Below are positions 1-5,732 of a stretch of 5,732 bases of DNA, piece after piece. Made by a program: the position numbers and the translations under genes. The DNA comes from an uncultured Bacteroidota bacterium. Lineage in GTDB: Bacteria > Bacteroidota > Bacteroidia > B-17B0 > Aurantibacillaceae. The notes below the pieces were generated by a model. The model did not search any database. It worked only from the letters and a program-made list of their open reading frames with translations, and had not been told where the DNA came from. Where the stretch lies: contig CAIXZI010000139.1 of NCBI GenBank assembly GCA_903923915.1, positions 1-5,732 of the forward strand, in the 5' to 3' direction. Position 1 is the stretch's first letter. Every line of letters starts with the position of its first letter.

Positions 1-848
1 TCACTTATAATAATGGGTGAACGACCTGTTTTTGAACGAATGGCACCAATAACAACATCAGCAGATTTTAAATGTTTTGCTAATACTTTTGGCTGAATAA
101 TAGAAGTAAAAACACGAGAGCCTAAAGCGCTTTGTAATCTTCTTAAACGAGAAGTTGAACTATCAAATATTTTAACGTAAGCACCTAAGCCAATAGCAGC
201 GCGGGCTGCAAACTCTGCCACCGTACCTGCACCAACAATAACTACTTCGGTTGGAGAAATACCCGATATACCACCCAGTATAGAACCAACTCCGTTATGC
301 GTATTAGTAAGATACTCTGCCGCAATAAGGATGGATGCGCCACCGGCAATTTCGCCCATGGCACGTACAAAAGGAAAAATGCCTTGATCATCTGTTATCC
401 AATCAACTGCAACTGCATTTACTTTCTTTTGCGATAATTTTTTTAAAAATTCTTCTGTATGAGCTGTAAATTGTAATGCAGAAAGTATGGTTTGTTTTTG
501 CTGAACCAATTCTAACTCTTCCATGGTTGGAGGAGCAATTTTTACAATAATATCTGCTTTATAAACTTCTTCGGCAGAGTATGCAATTTCTGCACCTGCT
601 TCACTATAATCGTTATCTAAAAAATTTGCTGATTTGCCTGCGTTGGTTTCAATTAAAACGCGGTGTCCGTTATTTACTAATAAAGCTACAGCGTCTGGCA
701 CTAAGGGCACACGGTTTTCCTGGTAAGCAATTTCGTTGGGGATGCCAATAAATAATTTACCTTTTTTGCGAGCCACTTCAAGCATTTCTTCTTGTGGCAT
801 CAACACTCCTTTAGTGAGTGAGTACAAAGCTTCTTTTGAAATAACCAT
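1..848 (-). CDS. ald: Alanine dehydrogenase / NAD(P) transhydrogenase-alpha family protein, 3' end missing
   Basis: The first 282 residues are present and the frame runs off the left edge. By family, Ald interconverts L-alanine and pyruvate plus ammonia with NAD in the cytoplasm. An AlaDh/PNT N-terminal domain spans about residues 31-165, with the ENRVPLVP signature at 44-51 and the substrate-binding Arg equivalent at R46. The MGEIAG segment (164-169) leads into a Rossmann domain with GAGTVA (206-211) and an acidic residue, D229, at the end of the second strand, which favours NAD over NADP. A roughly 30-residue N-terminal extension (KGVLMPQEEML) is, from memory, typical of Bacteroidota homologues. 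The ATG at 848 is the first start after an in-frame TAA, which is also the stop of the upstream barrel gene 12 bases away. The usual catalytic Lys and His appear replaced by A105 and Q126, so family membership is firm but alanine dehydrogenase activity is inferred. Complete family members have about 370-410 residues. Confidence 0.88.
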   Translation of the reverse strand, partial: MVISKEALYSLTKGVLMPQEEMLEVARKKGKLFIGIPNEIAYQENRVPLVPDAVALLVNNGHRVLIETNAGKSANFLDNDYSEAGAEIAYSAEEVYKADIIVKIAPPTMEELELVQQKQTILSALQFTAHTEEFLKKLSQKKVNAVAVDWITDDQGIFPFVRAMGEIAGGASILIAAEYLTNTHNGVGSILGGISGISPTEVVIVGAGTVAEFAARAAIGLGAYVKIFDSSTSRLRRLQSALGSRVFTSIIQPKVLAKHLKSADVVIGAIRSKTGRSPIIIS

Positions 849-860
849 AATTTTTATTTT

Positions 861-1598
861 TTATCTGCCGTGGTAACGTGGCGCATTACAATCTAAATCT
901 ACCGAACCAATTCCACTTTTAAATCTATATATAATCCCTAAACGCGTTTCCCATGTACGATTCCAAAGCGATATTTTTCCGGTTGTGTATAAAGGAATAA
1001 CATCCGGGTTATAATGTTCTTCTATAAAGAAATTCCAAGGACCTTTTATACGAAACTCCGCTCCTATTCCAACATCCGGACTAACCGTAATTTTTCTTGC
1101 ATTGCCAGCAATGTATGAATAAGCAGGTGTACTTTTGGATAAGGTATATTCTGCCCTAACACCAAGCATTGCATAGGTTTTAAATTTAAACCCTAAATCA
1201 ATCCAACGTTTTAAATAATTATTCCATTGTATGTTAGCGTAGTGATTTGCAGTAATACGTTTTTGATCTGTAATTGGATTCAATAATTCATTTTCTACAG
1301 CGCCTTTGTTGCAATAATCAATTTCTGTAACCCAACGCCAGGTAGAACTTCTAAGCATTTCTAAAAAAATGCCTACACTAAAATTTTCAAGCTCTGCCGA
1401 TTTGTGTGATGGTGGCCTGGCATGTAGAAAAGTAGGGTCGTTTTGAAAATCGCGAGGATATAAATTAATATACCTATCTCTTGAAGAAGTTTCTCCAACA
1501 AAAACAGCAATACCTTGTAAAAAACGATGTTGTGCTTGCAGAGAAATACTAAAAGATAAAATACTAAACACTAAAACTAAACGGATGTTTTTCATCAT
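861..1598 (-). CDS. Secreted outer-membrane beta-barrel protein, PorT-like
   Basis: This is a 245-residue protein with a clear signal peptide: a basic start (MMKNIR), a hydrophobic core at about 7-20, and a probable cleavage after QA at 22. The mature part alternates polar and hydrophobic or aromatic residues in predicted amphipathic strands at about 73-83, 88-98, 117-135, 137-153, 172-196 and 215-226. The pattern GIFLEML...WRWVTEIDY-NKG resembles the small barrels of the Bacteroidota PorT/OMP_b-brl_2 group, which sit in the outer membrane. No enzymatic motif is visible. The last strand ends in IIYRF (222-226), but a 19-residue polar tail containing C237 follows, instead of the protein ending at the terminal aromatic. 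The gene starts 7 bases after the fabD stop and ends 12 bases before ald, so it is probably co-transcribed with both. Two adjacent ATG codons (1598 and 1595) could start it. Its specific role is unknown, and the barrel call rests on pattern rather than alignment. Confidence 0.72.
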   Translation of the reverse strand: MMKNIRLVLVFSILSFSISLQAQHRFLQGIAVFVGETSSRDRYINLYPRDFQNDPTFLHARPPSHKSAELENFSVGIFLEMLRSSTWRWVTEIDYCNKGAVENELLNPITDQKRITANHYANIQWNNYLKRWIDLGFKFKTYAMLGVRAEYTLSKSTPAYSYIAGNARKITVSPDVGIGAEFRIKGPWNFFIEEHYNPDVIPLYTTGKISLWNRTWETRLGIIYRFKSGIGSVDLDCNAPRYHGR

Positions 1599-1605
1599 AT
1601 AAAAA

Positions 1606-2481
1606 TTATGCGCTAACGGCGTTTGCGTCTTTATTTACTTTTTTAATTAAGCCTTGTAACACTTTACCAGGACCAACTTCTACAAATTCAGTAGCACCGT
1701 CAGCAATCATTTGCTCAACGGTTTGAGTCCAACGTACAGGTGCTGTAAGTTGTGCTATTAAATTCTTTTTTATTTCATCGGGATTAGTTACTCCTTTAGC
1801 TGTTACGTTTTGATACACGGCGCATATCGGTGCATTAAATTGTGTGTTATTAATTGCCTCAGCTAATTCAGCACTTGCAGGTTCCATTAATGGCGAGTGA
1901 AAAGCACCACCAACCGGCAATACCAAGGCACGCTTAGCTCCTGCGGCTTTCATTTTTTCGCAGGCAATTTCAATTCCTTTGATACTACCTGAAATTACTA
2001 ACTGCCCAGGACAATTATAATTTGCTGCAACCACAACCTCATCGGTAATGCTTGCGCAAACTTCTTCTACTGTTTTGTCATCTAAATTTAAAACAGCAGC
2101 CATGGTACTTGGGTTAATTTCGCAAGCTTTTTGCATGGCCATGGCGCGTTTGTAAACTAGTTTTAAGGCATCTTCAAACGATAAAGTTTTGTTTGCTACC
2201 AAGGCAGAAAACTCGCCTAATGAATGCCCTGCAACCATATCTGGTTTAAAATCTGCAAGCGTATGCGCTAATACAACTGAGTGTAAAAAAATAGCTGGTT
2301 GTGTAATTTTTGTTTGTTTAAGCTCTTCATCAGTGCCGCTAAACATTACATCGGTAATACGGAAACCTAATATTTCATTGGCTTTTTCGAATAAGTTTTT
2401 TGCCGCTGGGTTTGCATCATAAAGCTCTTTACCCATACCGGAAAATTGAGAACCTTGTCCGGGAAATACATATGCCTTCAT
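1606..2481 (-). CDS. fabD: Malonyl-CoA:acyl carrier protein transacylase
   Basis: FabD transfers malonyl from CoA to acyl carrier protein, making the extender unit for type II fatty-acid synthesis in the cytoplasm. The 291-residue product is close to the usual 300-310. Motifs in order are FPGQGSQ (6-12), the nucleophile elbow GHSLGE (85-90) with catalytic S87, R112 in VYKRAMAMQ (carboxylate-binding Arg), the NYNCPGQLVISG block (154-165), AFHSPLM (193-199) with catalytic H195, and VEVGPGKVL (267-275). All expected active-site residues are present. The start at 2481 gives MKAYVFPGQGSQ, the normal FabD N-terminus. The frame stays open upstream to an ATG at 2553, but those 24 extra residues precede the conserved start, have no family counterpart, and cover a candidate promoter. 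No Shine-Dalgarno sequence precedes the start, as is usual in Bacteroidota. It is the first gene of the minus-strand cluster. In most bacteria fabD sits with other fab genes, and none is visible here. Confidence 0.96.
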   Translation of the reverse strand: MKAYVFPGQGSQFSGMGKELYDANPAAKNLFEKANEILGFRITDVMFSGTDEELKQTKITQPAIFLHSVVLAHTLADFKPDMVAGHSLGEFSALVANKTLSFEDALKLVYKRAMAMQKACEINPSTMAAVLNLDDKTVEEVCASITDEVVVAANYNCPGQLVISGSIKGIEIACEKMKAAGAKRALVLPVGGAFHSPLMEPASAELAEAINNTQFNAPICAVYQNVTAKGVTNPDEIKKNLIAQLTAPVRWTQTVEQMIADGATEFVEVGPGKVLQGLIKKVNKDANAVSA

Positions 2482-2508
2482 AAAAAAATCGTCGTTTAAA
2501 TAAGCTAT

Positions 2509-2516
2509 TAAAGATA
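2509..2516 (-). promoter_or_regulatory. Candidate -7 box for the fabD cluster
   Basis: Read on the minus strand, this is TATCTTTA, one base off the Bacteroidota -7 consensus TAnnTTTG and about 27 bases before the fabD start. It would give a leader of roughly 20 bases. The nearest upstream TTTG (2543-2546 on the plus strand) is 26 bases away instead of the usual 19-21, so the -33 half is poor. It is placed by motif only. Confidence 0.35.
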
Positions 2517-2622
2517 GAGGTTTTAAACTGAAAATAAAAGCACAAAAACACAAATAATTAACGGTTGGTTGTGAATAGATTTATTATGCTTTTTTAATAA
2601 ATTATTTATGCTTGAATTGTTT

Positions 2623-2711
2623 GCGTTAGGGATTGCAACGAAAATCCTTTTGCTGTAATCGGCAAAAGATTGAAGTGAAAAGCCCGACGGTTGTAATCGA
2701 CCGCAACGCCC
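2623..2711 (+). ncRNA. Two-hairpin structured intergenic element, possible dispersed Bacteroidota RNA or repeat
   Basis: This is an 89-base non-coding element in the divergent fabD/helicase gap. Hairpin 1 pairs 2647-2655 with 2660-2668 (9 pairs, one G-U, loop TAAT) and extends by three more pairs (2643-2645 with 2669-2671) across a bulged C2646. Hairpin 2 pairs 2688-2693 with 2698-2703 (6 pairs, one G-U, again loop TAAT). GCGTT at 2623-2627 can pair with AACGC at 2705-2709, closing a three-way-junction-like fold. Both wobbles are G-U only when the plus strand is the RNA and become A-C mismatches on the other strand. The linkers GATTGCAACGAAAATCC and GATTGAAGTGAAAAGCC are related to each other. 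From memory, GATTG..ACG-AAA..AAAGCCCG..CGCCC-type elements recur between genes in Bacteroidota, and the Rfam Flavo-1 family is the first candidate to test. It lies upstream of the candidate helicase promoter, so it is not obviously part of that leader. No T-run follows, so it is not a simple terminator. I found no clear promoter for it. Confidence 0.5.
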
Positions 2712-2731
2712 AAAACAACGTTATTTAAACG

Positions 2732-2739
2732 TATCTTTG
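2732..2739 (+). promoter_or_regulatory. Candidate -7 promoter box of the helicase gene
   Basis: TATCTTTG is an exact match to the Bacteroidota -7 consensus TAnnTTTG and lies 17 bases before the GTG start codon. Transcription would begin about 2745-2747, giving a very short leader of roughly 10 bases. No good TTG is seen at the -33 spacing, where the sequence is around CCCAAAACAACG, so the upstream half is weak. Confidence 0.55.
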
Positions 2740-2756
2740 CGTAAAATTTACAAATA

Positions 2757-4100
2757 GTGAGCACTTTTAACGACCTTAATCTTTCGAAACAATTACTAAA
2801 AGCTTTGGCTGAAATTGGCTTTGAAACCCCTACGCCTATTCAGGAAAAAGCATTTCCCATCATTATGTCGGGCAAAGATGCCATTGGCATTGCGCAAACC
2901 GGCACCGGAAAAACATTTGCCTATATACTACCTTTGCTTAGACAATTAACCTATTCTGAGCAACGCCAACCGCGCGTTTTAATTGTTGTACCAACGCGTG
3001 AATTAGTAGTACAGGTTGTTAGTGAAATTGAAAAACTAGCAAAATTTATGAGCGTGCGTTGTTTGGGCGTGTATGGCGGCGTAAAAACTTCGGCACAAAA
3101 ACAACAGGTTTATGATGGTGTTGATATACTGGTGGCGACACCCGGCAGGTTGATGGATTTATATTTGAGTAGAGTTTTGCAGTTAAGTTCAGTAAAAAAA
3201 TTAGTAATTGATGAAGTGGATGAAATGCTAAATTTAGGTTTTAGGCCACAACTTTTACAGATAATGCAAGCACTGCCGCCAAAGCGACAAAATCTTTTAT
3301 TTTCTGCAACACTTACGGATGAGGTAGAAAAAATGATTGTAGATTATTTTGAAAAGCCTGAATATATTGAATTAATATCGAGAGGAACGCCACTGGCAAA
3401 TATCACACAAGGCGCATACATGGTACCTAACTTTTATACAAAAGTAAATTTACTGCAATCGTTGTTGAGCAATGATAAGACAATAAGTAAGGCTTTGCTT
3501 TTTGTGAAGAATAAAAAAATTGCCGATTCGTTATACAAACTTATTAAACCAGTTTTTCCTGATCAGATAAGTTTAATTCACTCTAATAAATCTCAACAAA
3601 GGCGTTTTACCGCTGTGCGACAATTACAAGATGGCACGCATCGTTTATTAATTGCTACTGATGTTATTGCACGTGGTATTGATATTACAGATGTTACGCA
3701 CGTTATAAATTTTGATATACCAAGAGAAGCTGCTGTTTACATACATAGAATTGGACGAACCGGAAGGGCTGAAAAAACAGGTGTTGCGCTTAGTTTTGTA
3801 ATTCCTGCCGAGAAAGAAAAGCAAAAAGAAATTGAGGAGTTGATGAACAAAAAAATTCCGACGCTTGCTTTGCCTGCTGATGTTGAAATTTCTGATGAGA
3901 TAACTACTGATGAGGTACCGCTTAAAAAAGATAAAAACATAAATAAGAACTCGAAAAAAGGTAAAAAATTAGTGCCTACTAATAGTGCGTTCGCCGAGAA
4001 AAAAGAAAAGAATAAAAAAGTAAATTTAGGTGGCGCACGCCGAAGAGAAAATCAACGCAGAAAATTAGAGAAAAGTATTAGCAAACGCGGCAACAGGTAA
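2757..4100 (+). CDS. DEAD-box ATP-dependent RNA helicase, RhlE-like
   Basis: This cytoplasmic ATP-dependent RNA helicase probably acts in RNA unwinding, ribosome assembly or decay. It has 447 residues. Domain 1 carries the Q motif (F4 with TPTPIQ 24-29), motif I AQTGTGKT (46-53), Ia PTREL (79-83), GG (107-108), Ib TPGR (128-131), motif II DEVD (152-155) and III SAT (183-185). Domain 2 carries motif IV LLFVKNK (247-253), the QxxR block QQRR (280-283), V ATDVIARGID (300-309) and VI HRIGRTGR (330-337). Motif II has Val in place of the usual Ala, and the acidic residues needed for Mg-ATP are intact. Residues from about 388 form a low-complexity Lys/Arg-rich tail, a probable RNA-binding extension. 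The GTG at 2757 is chosen because an in-frame TAA lies at 2742-2744, no ATG lies between, and the next Met (37) would delete the Q motif. It diverges from fabD. The specific subfamily role (RhlE, CsdA or another) cannot be settled from motifs. Confidence 0.95.
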   Translation: MSTFNDLNLSKQLLKALAEIGFETPTPIQEKAFPIIMSGKDAIGIAQTGTGKTFAYILPLLRQLTYSEQRQPRVLIVVPTRELVVQVVSEIEKLAKFMSVRCLGVYGGVKTSAQKQQVYDGVDILVATPGRLMDLYLSRVLQLSSVKKLVIDEVDEMLNLGFRPQLLQIMQALPPKRQNLLFSATLTDEVEKMIVDYFEKPEYIELISRGTPLANITQGAYMVPNFYTKVNLLQSLLSNDKTISKALLFVKNKKIADSLYKLIKPVFPDQISLIHSNKSQQRRFTAVRQLQDGTHRLLIATDVIARGIDITDVTHVINFDIPREAAVYIHRIGRTGRAEKTGVALSFVIPAEKEKQKEIEELMNKKIPTLALPADVEISDEITTDEVPLKKDKNINKNSKKGKKLVPTNSAFAEKKEKNKKVNLGGARRRENQRRKLEKSISKRGNR

Positions 4101-4101
4101 A

Positions 4102-4121
4102 GTTTGTTTTTGTTGACGAAC
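4102..4121 (+). terminator. Weak stem-loop just after the helicase stop
   Basis: GTTTGT at 4102-4107 can pair with ACGAAC at 4116-4121 (6 pairs, one G-U) around an 8-base loop, starting right after the stop codon. The sequence that follows (ACTCTTTTATTG) has only a short T-run. It could be a weak intrinsic terminator or chance. Confidence 0.22.
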
Positions 4122-4173
4122 ACTCTTTTATTGTCCACTAAGTTGCAAATTTAACACATCAATCAATCGCCAA

Positions 4174-4206
4174 TTTGTATTCGTAATTAAATAATTAGTA
4201 CCTTTA
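4174..4206 (+). promoter_or_regulatory. Bacteroidota-type promoter for the SBBP-repeat gene
   Basis: TTTG at 4174-4177 is followed after 21 bases by TACCTTTA at 4199-4206. This fits the Bacteroidota -33/-7 pattern TTTG-N19-21-TAnnTTTG with one mismatch at the last base. Transcription would begin about 4212, leaving a leader of about 20 AT-rich bases with no Shine-Dalgarno sequence before the ATG at 4232. It is the best two-part promoter match in the window. The rest of the 131-base spacer shows nothing else. Confidence 0.6.
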
Positions 4207-4231
4207 ATCCCTCAAATAAAAAATAAACCGC

Positions 4232-5732
4232 ATGAAAAAAACCACTACAATTACTACGCTATTGCTTTTTATAGCCATAGTTTTATCAAATCAAACAAAA
4301 GCGCAATCGTCTTGTGCCTGGGCTAAAAAAGCCAGCGGTACAAATGAAGACCAAGGTTTTGCCGTTGCCACAGATGCTTTAGGTAACGTTTATTACTTAG
4401 GTAATTTTTATTCGCAAAGTATTCTATTTGGCACTACTACACTTCACAACCAACCTTACCAAGCATCTAATTACGCATCCGAAATATTTTTGGTAAAATA
4501 CGATTCGTGCGGAACTTTTATATGGGCTAAACAAGCAGGCGGAAACAACGACGCCATAGGCACAGGCATTGCTACTGATGCTACAGGAAATGTGTATATA
4601 TCAGGTTATCATAATTGTGATACGCTTACCCTTGGAACCGTTAAATTAATAAACGGTAATTATTACAACCCGTTTGTTGCAAAGTACAATTCTAACGGAG
4701 TTGCACAGTGGGCAGTGCAAGGTGCCGGAAATTCGCAAGCCAGAGCACGTTCAATTGCGGTAGATGCTGCCGGTAACTCTTACGTTACAGGTTCTTTTAA
4801 TTGTGATACACTTAGATTTGGCAGTACACAAGTATTAAATGGTTACAGCGGGCAATCTGCGGATGTTTTTACCGCAAAGTTTGATAATACAGGAGCCATT
4901 AAGTGGTTAAAAAGTGGGACGGGTAATTATAATGATGTAGCCTACGGAATAAGTATTGACGGAGCCGGTAATGTTTATGTGGCAGGTACTTTTGCTTCTA
5001 ATTATATTCGTTTTAATACAGACTCTCTTGCTTTAAATAGCTTTAACGATATTTTTGTAGTTAAATATGATGCTAACGGAACCGAACAATGGCTTAGAGC
5101 TGCAGGAGGCACTGATGATGATGCCGCTGCCAGTATTGCTACAGATGCTGCGGGAAACAGTTATGTAACCGGTTATATTGGATATTCATCAACAGTTTCT
5201 TTTGGCACACATTCTATTACAAATAGTTCCGCATCATTAGCTATGTTTTTAGTAAAATACGATGCCAATGGAAACGATTTGTGGGCACGAGTTAGTAAGC
5301 AAGATTATTATACCGAAAACAGAGGCTACAACGTAAAACTTGACGCAGGAGGCAATCCGAATATTATAGGTTTTTATACTTCAGATTCATTAAACCTAGG
5401 GGCTGTAACATTATACAACAACTCGCTTTTAGGCGGCGGCGGAGATACACTTTATGATGTTTTTGTTGCAAAATACAAAGCCAACGGAAATTTATCTTGG
5501 GCACGCAGCGCAGGTGGTACCGGAAATGATTATGGTTTTGGTATAGCAACCGGGTTAAATAATAGTGTTTACATTACCGGAGAATACAGGTCTCCAGCTA
5601 TTTCTTTTGCCGGAATAACACTTACAAGCAATAATGCACTTGGAGATGCATTTATTGCTAATAATATTTCTTGTAAACTTCACAATCATTTTTGTGGATC
5701 TAAACAGAGACAAATTGTTCCTTCAAATCAAA
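4232..5732 (+). CDS. Secreted SBBP-repeat beta-propeller protein, 3' end missing
   Basis: The first 500 residues are present and the frame is still open at the window end. A signal peptide is clear: MKKTTT, a hydrophobic core at about 9-18, and probable cleavage after TKA at 24 (TKAQSS). Residues 30-478 are seven repeats of 62-72 residues, each beginning with Trp (W30, W98, W160, W225, W287, W351, W423). The repeat pattern is W-(A/L)-(K/R)-x-AGG, then GIATDAxGNxYVTG, then (F/L)G, then DxFVAKYDxNG. This is the SBBP (beta-propeller) repeat, and seven units suggest a closed seven-bladed propeller. Such Bacteroidota proteins are extracellular or surface-bound and often end in adhesion domains and a type IX secretion sorting signal, which would lie beyond the window. 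No catalytic residues are recognised, so the substrate or partner is unknown. Repeat 6 is the most divergent (no AGG, DAGGNPNIIG). After about residue 478 the sequence leaves the pattern and has closely spaced cysteines (C481, C488), marking a linker, a new domain or a possible sequencing frameshift. It has its own promoter. Confidence 0.88.
   Translation, partial: MKKTTTITTLLLFIAIVLSNQTKAQSSCAWAKKASGTNEDQGFAVATDALGNVYYLGNFYSQSILFGTTTLHNQPYQASNYASEIFLVKYDSCGTFIWAKQAGGNNDAIGTGIATDATGNVYISGYHNCDTLTLGTVKLINGNYYNPFVAKYNSNGVAQWAVQGAGNSQARARSIAVDAAGNSYVTGSFNCDTLRFGSTQVLNGYSGQSADVFTAKFDNTGAIKWLKSGTGNYNDVAYGISIDGAGNVYVAGTFASNYIRFNTDSLALNSFNDIFVVKYDANGTEQWLRAAGGTDDDAAASIATDAAGNSYVTGYIGYSSTVSFGTHSITNSSASLAMFLVKYDANGNDLWARVSKQDYYTENRGYNVKLDAGGNPNIIGFYTSDSLNLGAVTLYNNSLLGGGGDTLYDVFVAKYKANGNLSWARSAGGTGNDYGFGIATGLNNSVYITGEYRSPAISFAGITLTSNNALGDAFIANNISCKLHNHFCGSKQRQIVPSNQ
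4319..5665 (+). repeat. Seven tandem SBBP repeat units within the secreted protein gene
   Basis: The units start at codons 30, 98, 160, 225, 287, 351 and 423, with spacings of 68, 62, 65, 62, 64 and 72 residues. The repeats are clear at protein level. At DNA level they are diverged, with short shared tracts such as AAATA-GATGC-AA-GGAA near 5065 and 5257, so this is an old duplication rather than a recent or slippage-prone one. Confidence 0.85.

Noticed and set aside
2189..2422. Plus-strand open frame of 77 codons
   Set aside because: It lies wholly inside fabD on the opposite strand, over the GHSLGE region, and has no recognisable motif, so it is a shadow of the coding constraint.
2482..2553. 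Upstream extension of fabD to an ATG at 2553 (24 extra residues)
   Set aside because: Conserved FabD begins at MKAYVFPGQGSQ. The extension has no family match and overlaps a candidate promoter.
2569..2614. Possible plus-strand promoter for the intergenic element (TTG at 2569 and TATGCTTG at 2607)
   Set aside because: The -7 box has a mismatch and the spacing is about 35 bases, far from the 19-21 expected.
2757..2759. Alternative helicase start at a later ATG
   Set aside because: The first in-frame ATG encodes Met37, after the Q motif (F4 and Q29), so using it would remove a conserved part of the helicase core.
3737..3940. Minus-strand open frame of 67 codons
   Set aside because: It lies inside the helicase gene opposite motif VI and the linker. 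Its Ser/Phe-rich product mirrors the Lys/Glu-rich codons of the real gene.
5364..5549. Minus-strand open frame of 61 codons
   Set aside because: It lies inside the SBBP-repeat gene on the opposite strand, with no start context or motif.

Overview
The window looks like ordinary chromosomal DNA from an AT-rich member of the Bacteroidota. The evidence is the lineage-style secretion signals ending in ...AQ, a PorT-like outer-membrane barrel, an SBBP-repeat secreted protein, the form of alanine dehydrogenase seen in this phylum, the absence of Shine-Dalgarno sequences before the genes, and promoter boxes of the TAnnTTTG type. I see no phage genes, insertion sequences, CRISPR arrays, tRNA or rRNA genes.

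Left half (minus strand, transcribed right to left): a compact three-gene cluster. It starts with fabD (malonyl-CoA:ACP transacylase, 1606-2481). Seven bases later comes a secreted outer-membrane beta-barrel protein (861-1598), and 12 bases after that the alanine dehydrogenase/transhydrogenase-family gene ald (1-848, its C-terminal end lost at the window edge). The tight spacing suggests one transcript. The products are not obviously linked by pathway: fatty-acid initiation, an envelope protein, and amino-acid or NAD metabolism.

Middle (2482-2756): a divergent intergenic region. It holds candidate promoters in both directions and a two-hairpin, internally duplicated element at 2623-2711 that no protein gene explains. 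This is the most interesting non-coding signal here. It may be a member of a dispersed Bacteroidota RNA or repeat family.

Right half (plus strand): a complete DEAD-box RNA helicase with a GTG start, a DEVD motif II and a lysine/arginine-rich tail (2757-4100). A 131-base spacer with a good Bacteroidota-type promoter follows. Then comes a secreted protein of seven SBBP-type repeats, probably a seven-bladed beta-propeller, cut off by the window end (4232-5732).

I did not find a clearly novel multi-gene system. The points worth a second look are the intergenic element, the apparent replacement of canonical catalytic residues in the Ald homologue, and the conserved-looking but functionally odd fabD/barrel/ald arrangement.
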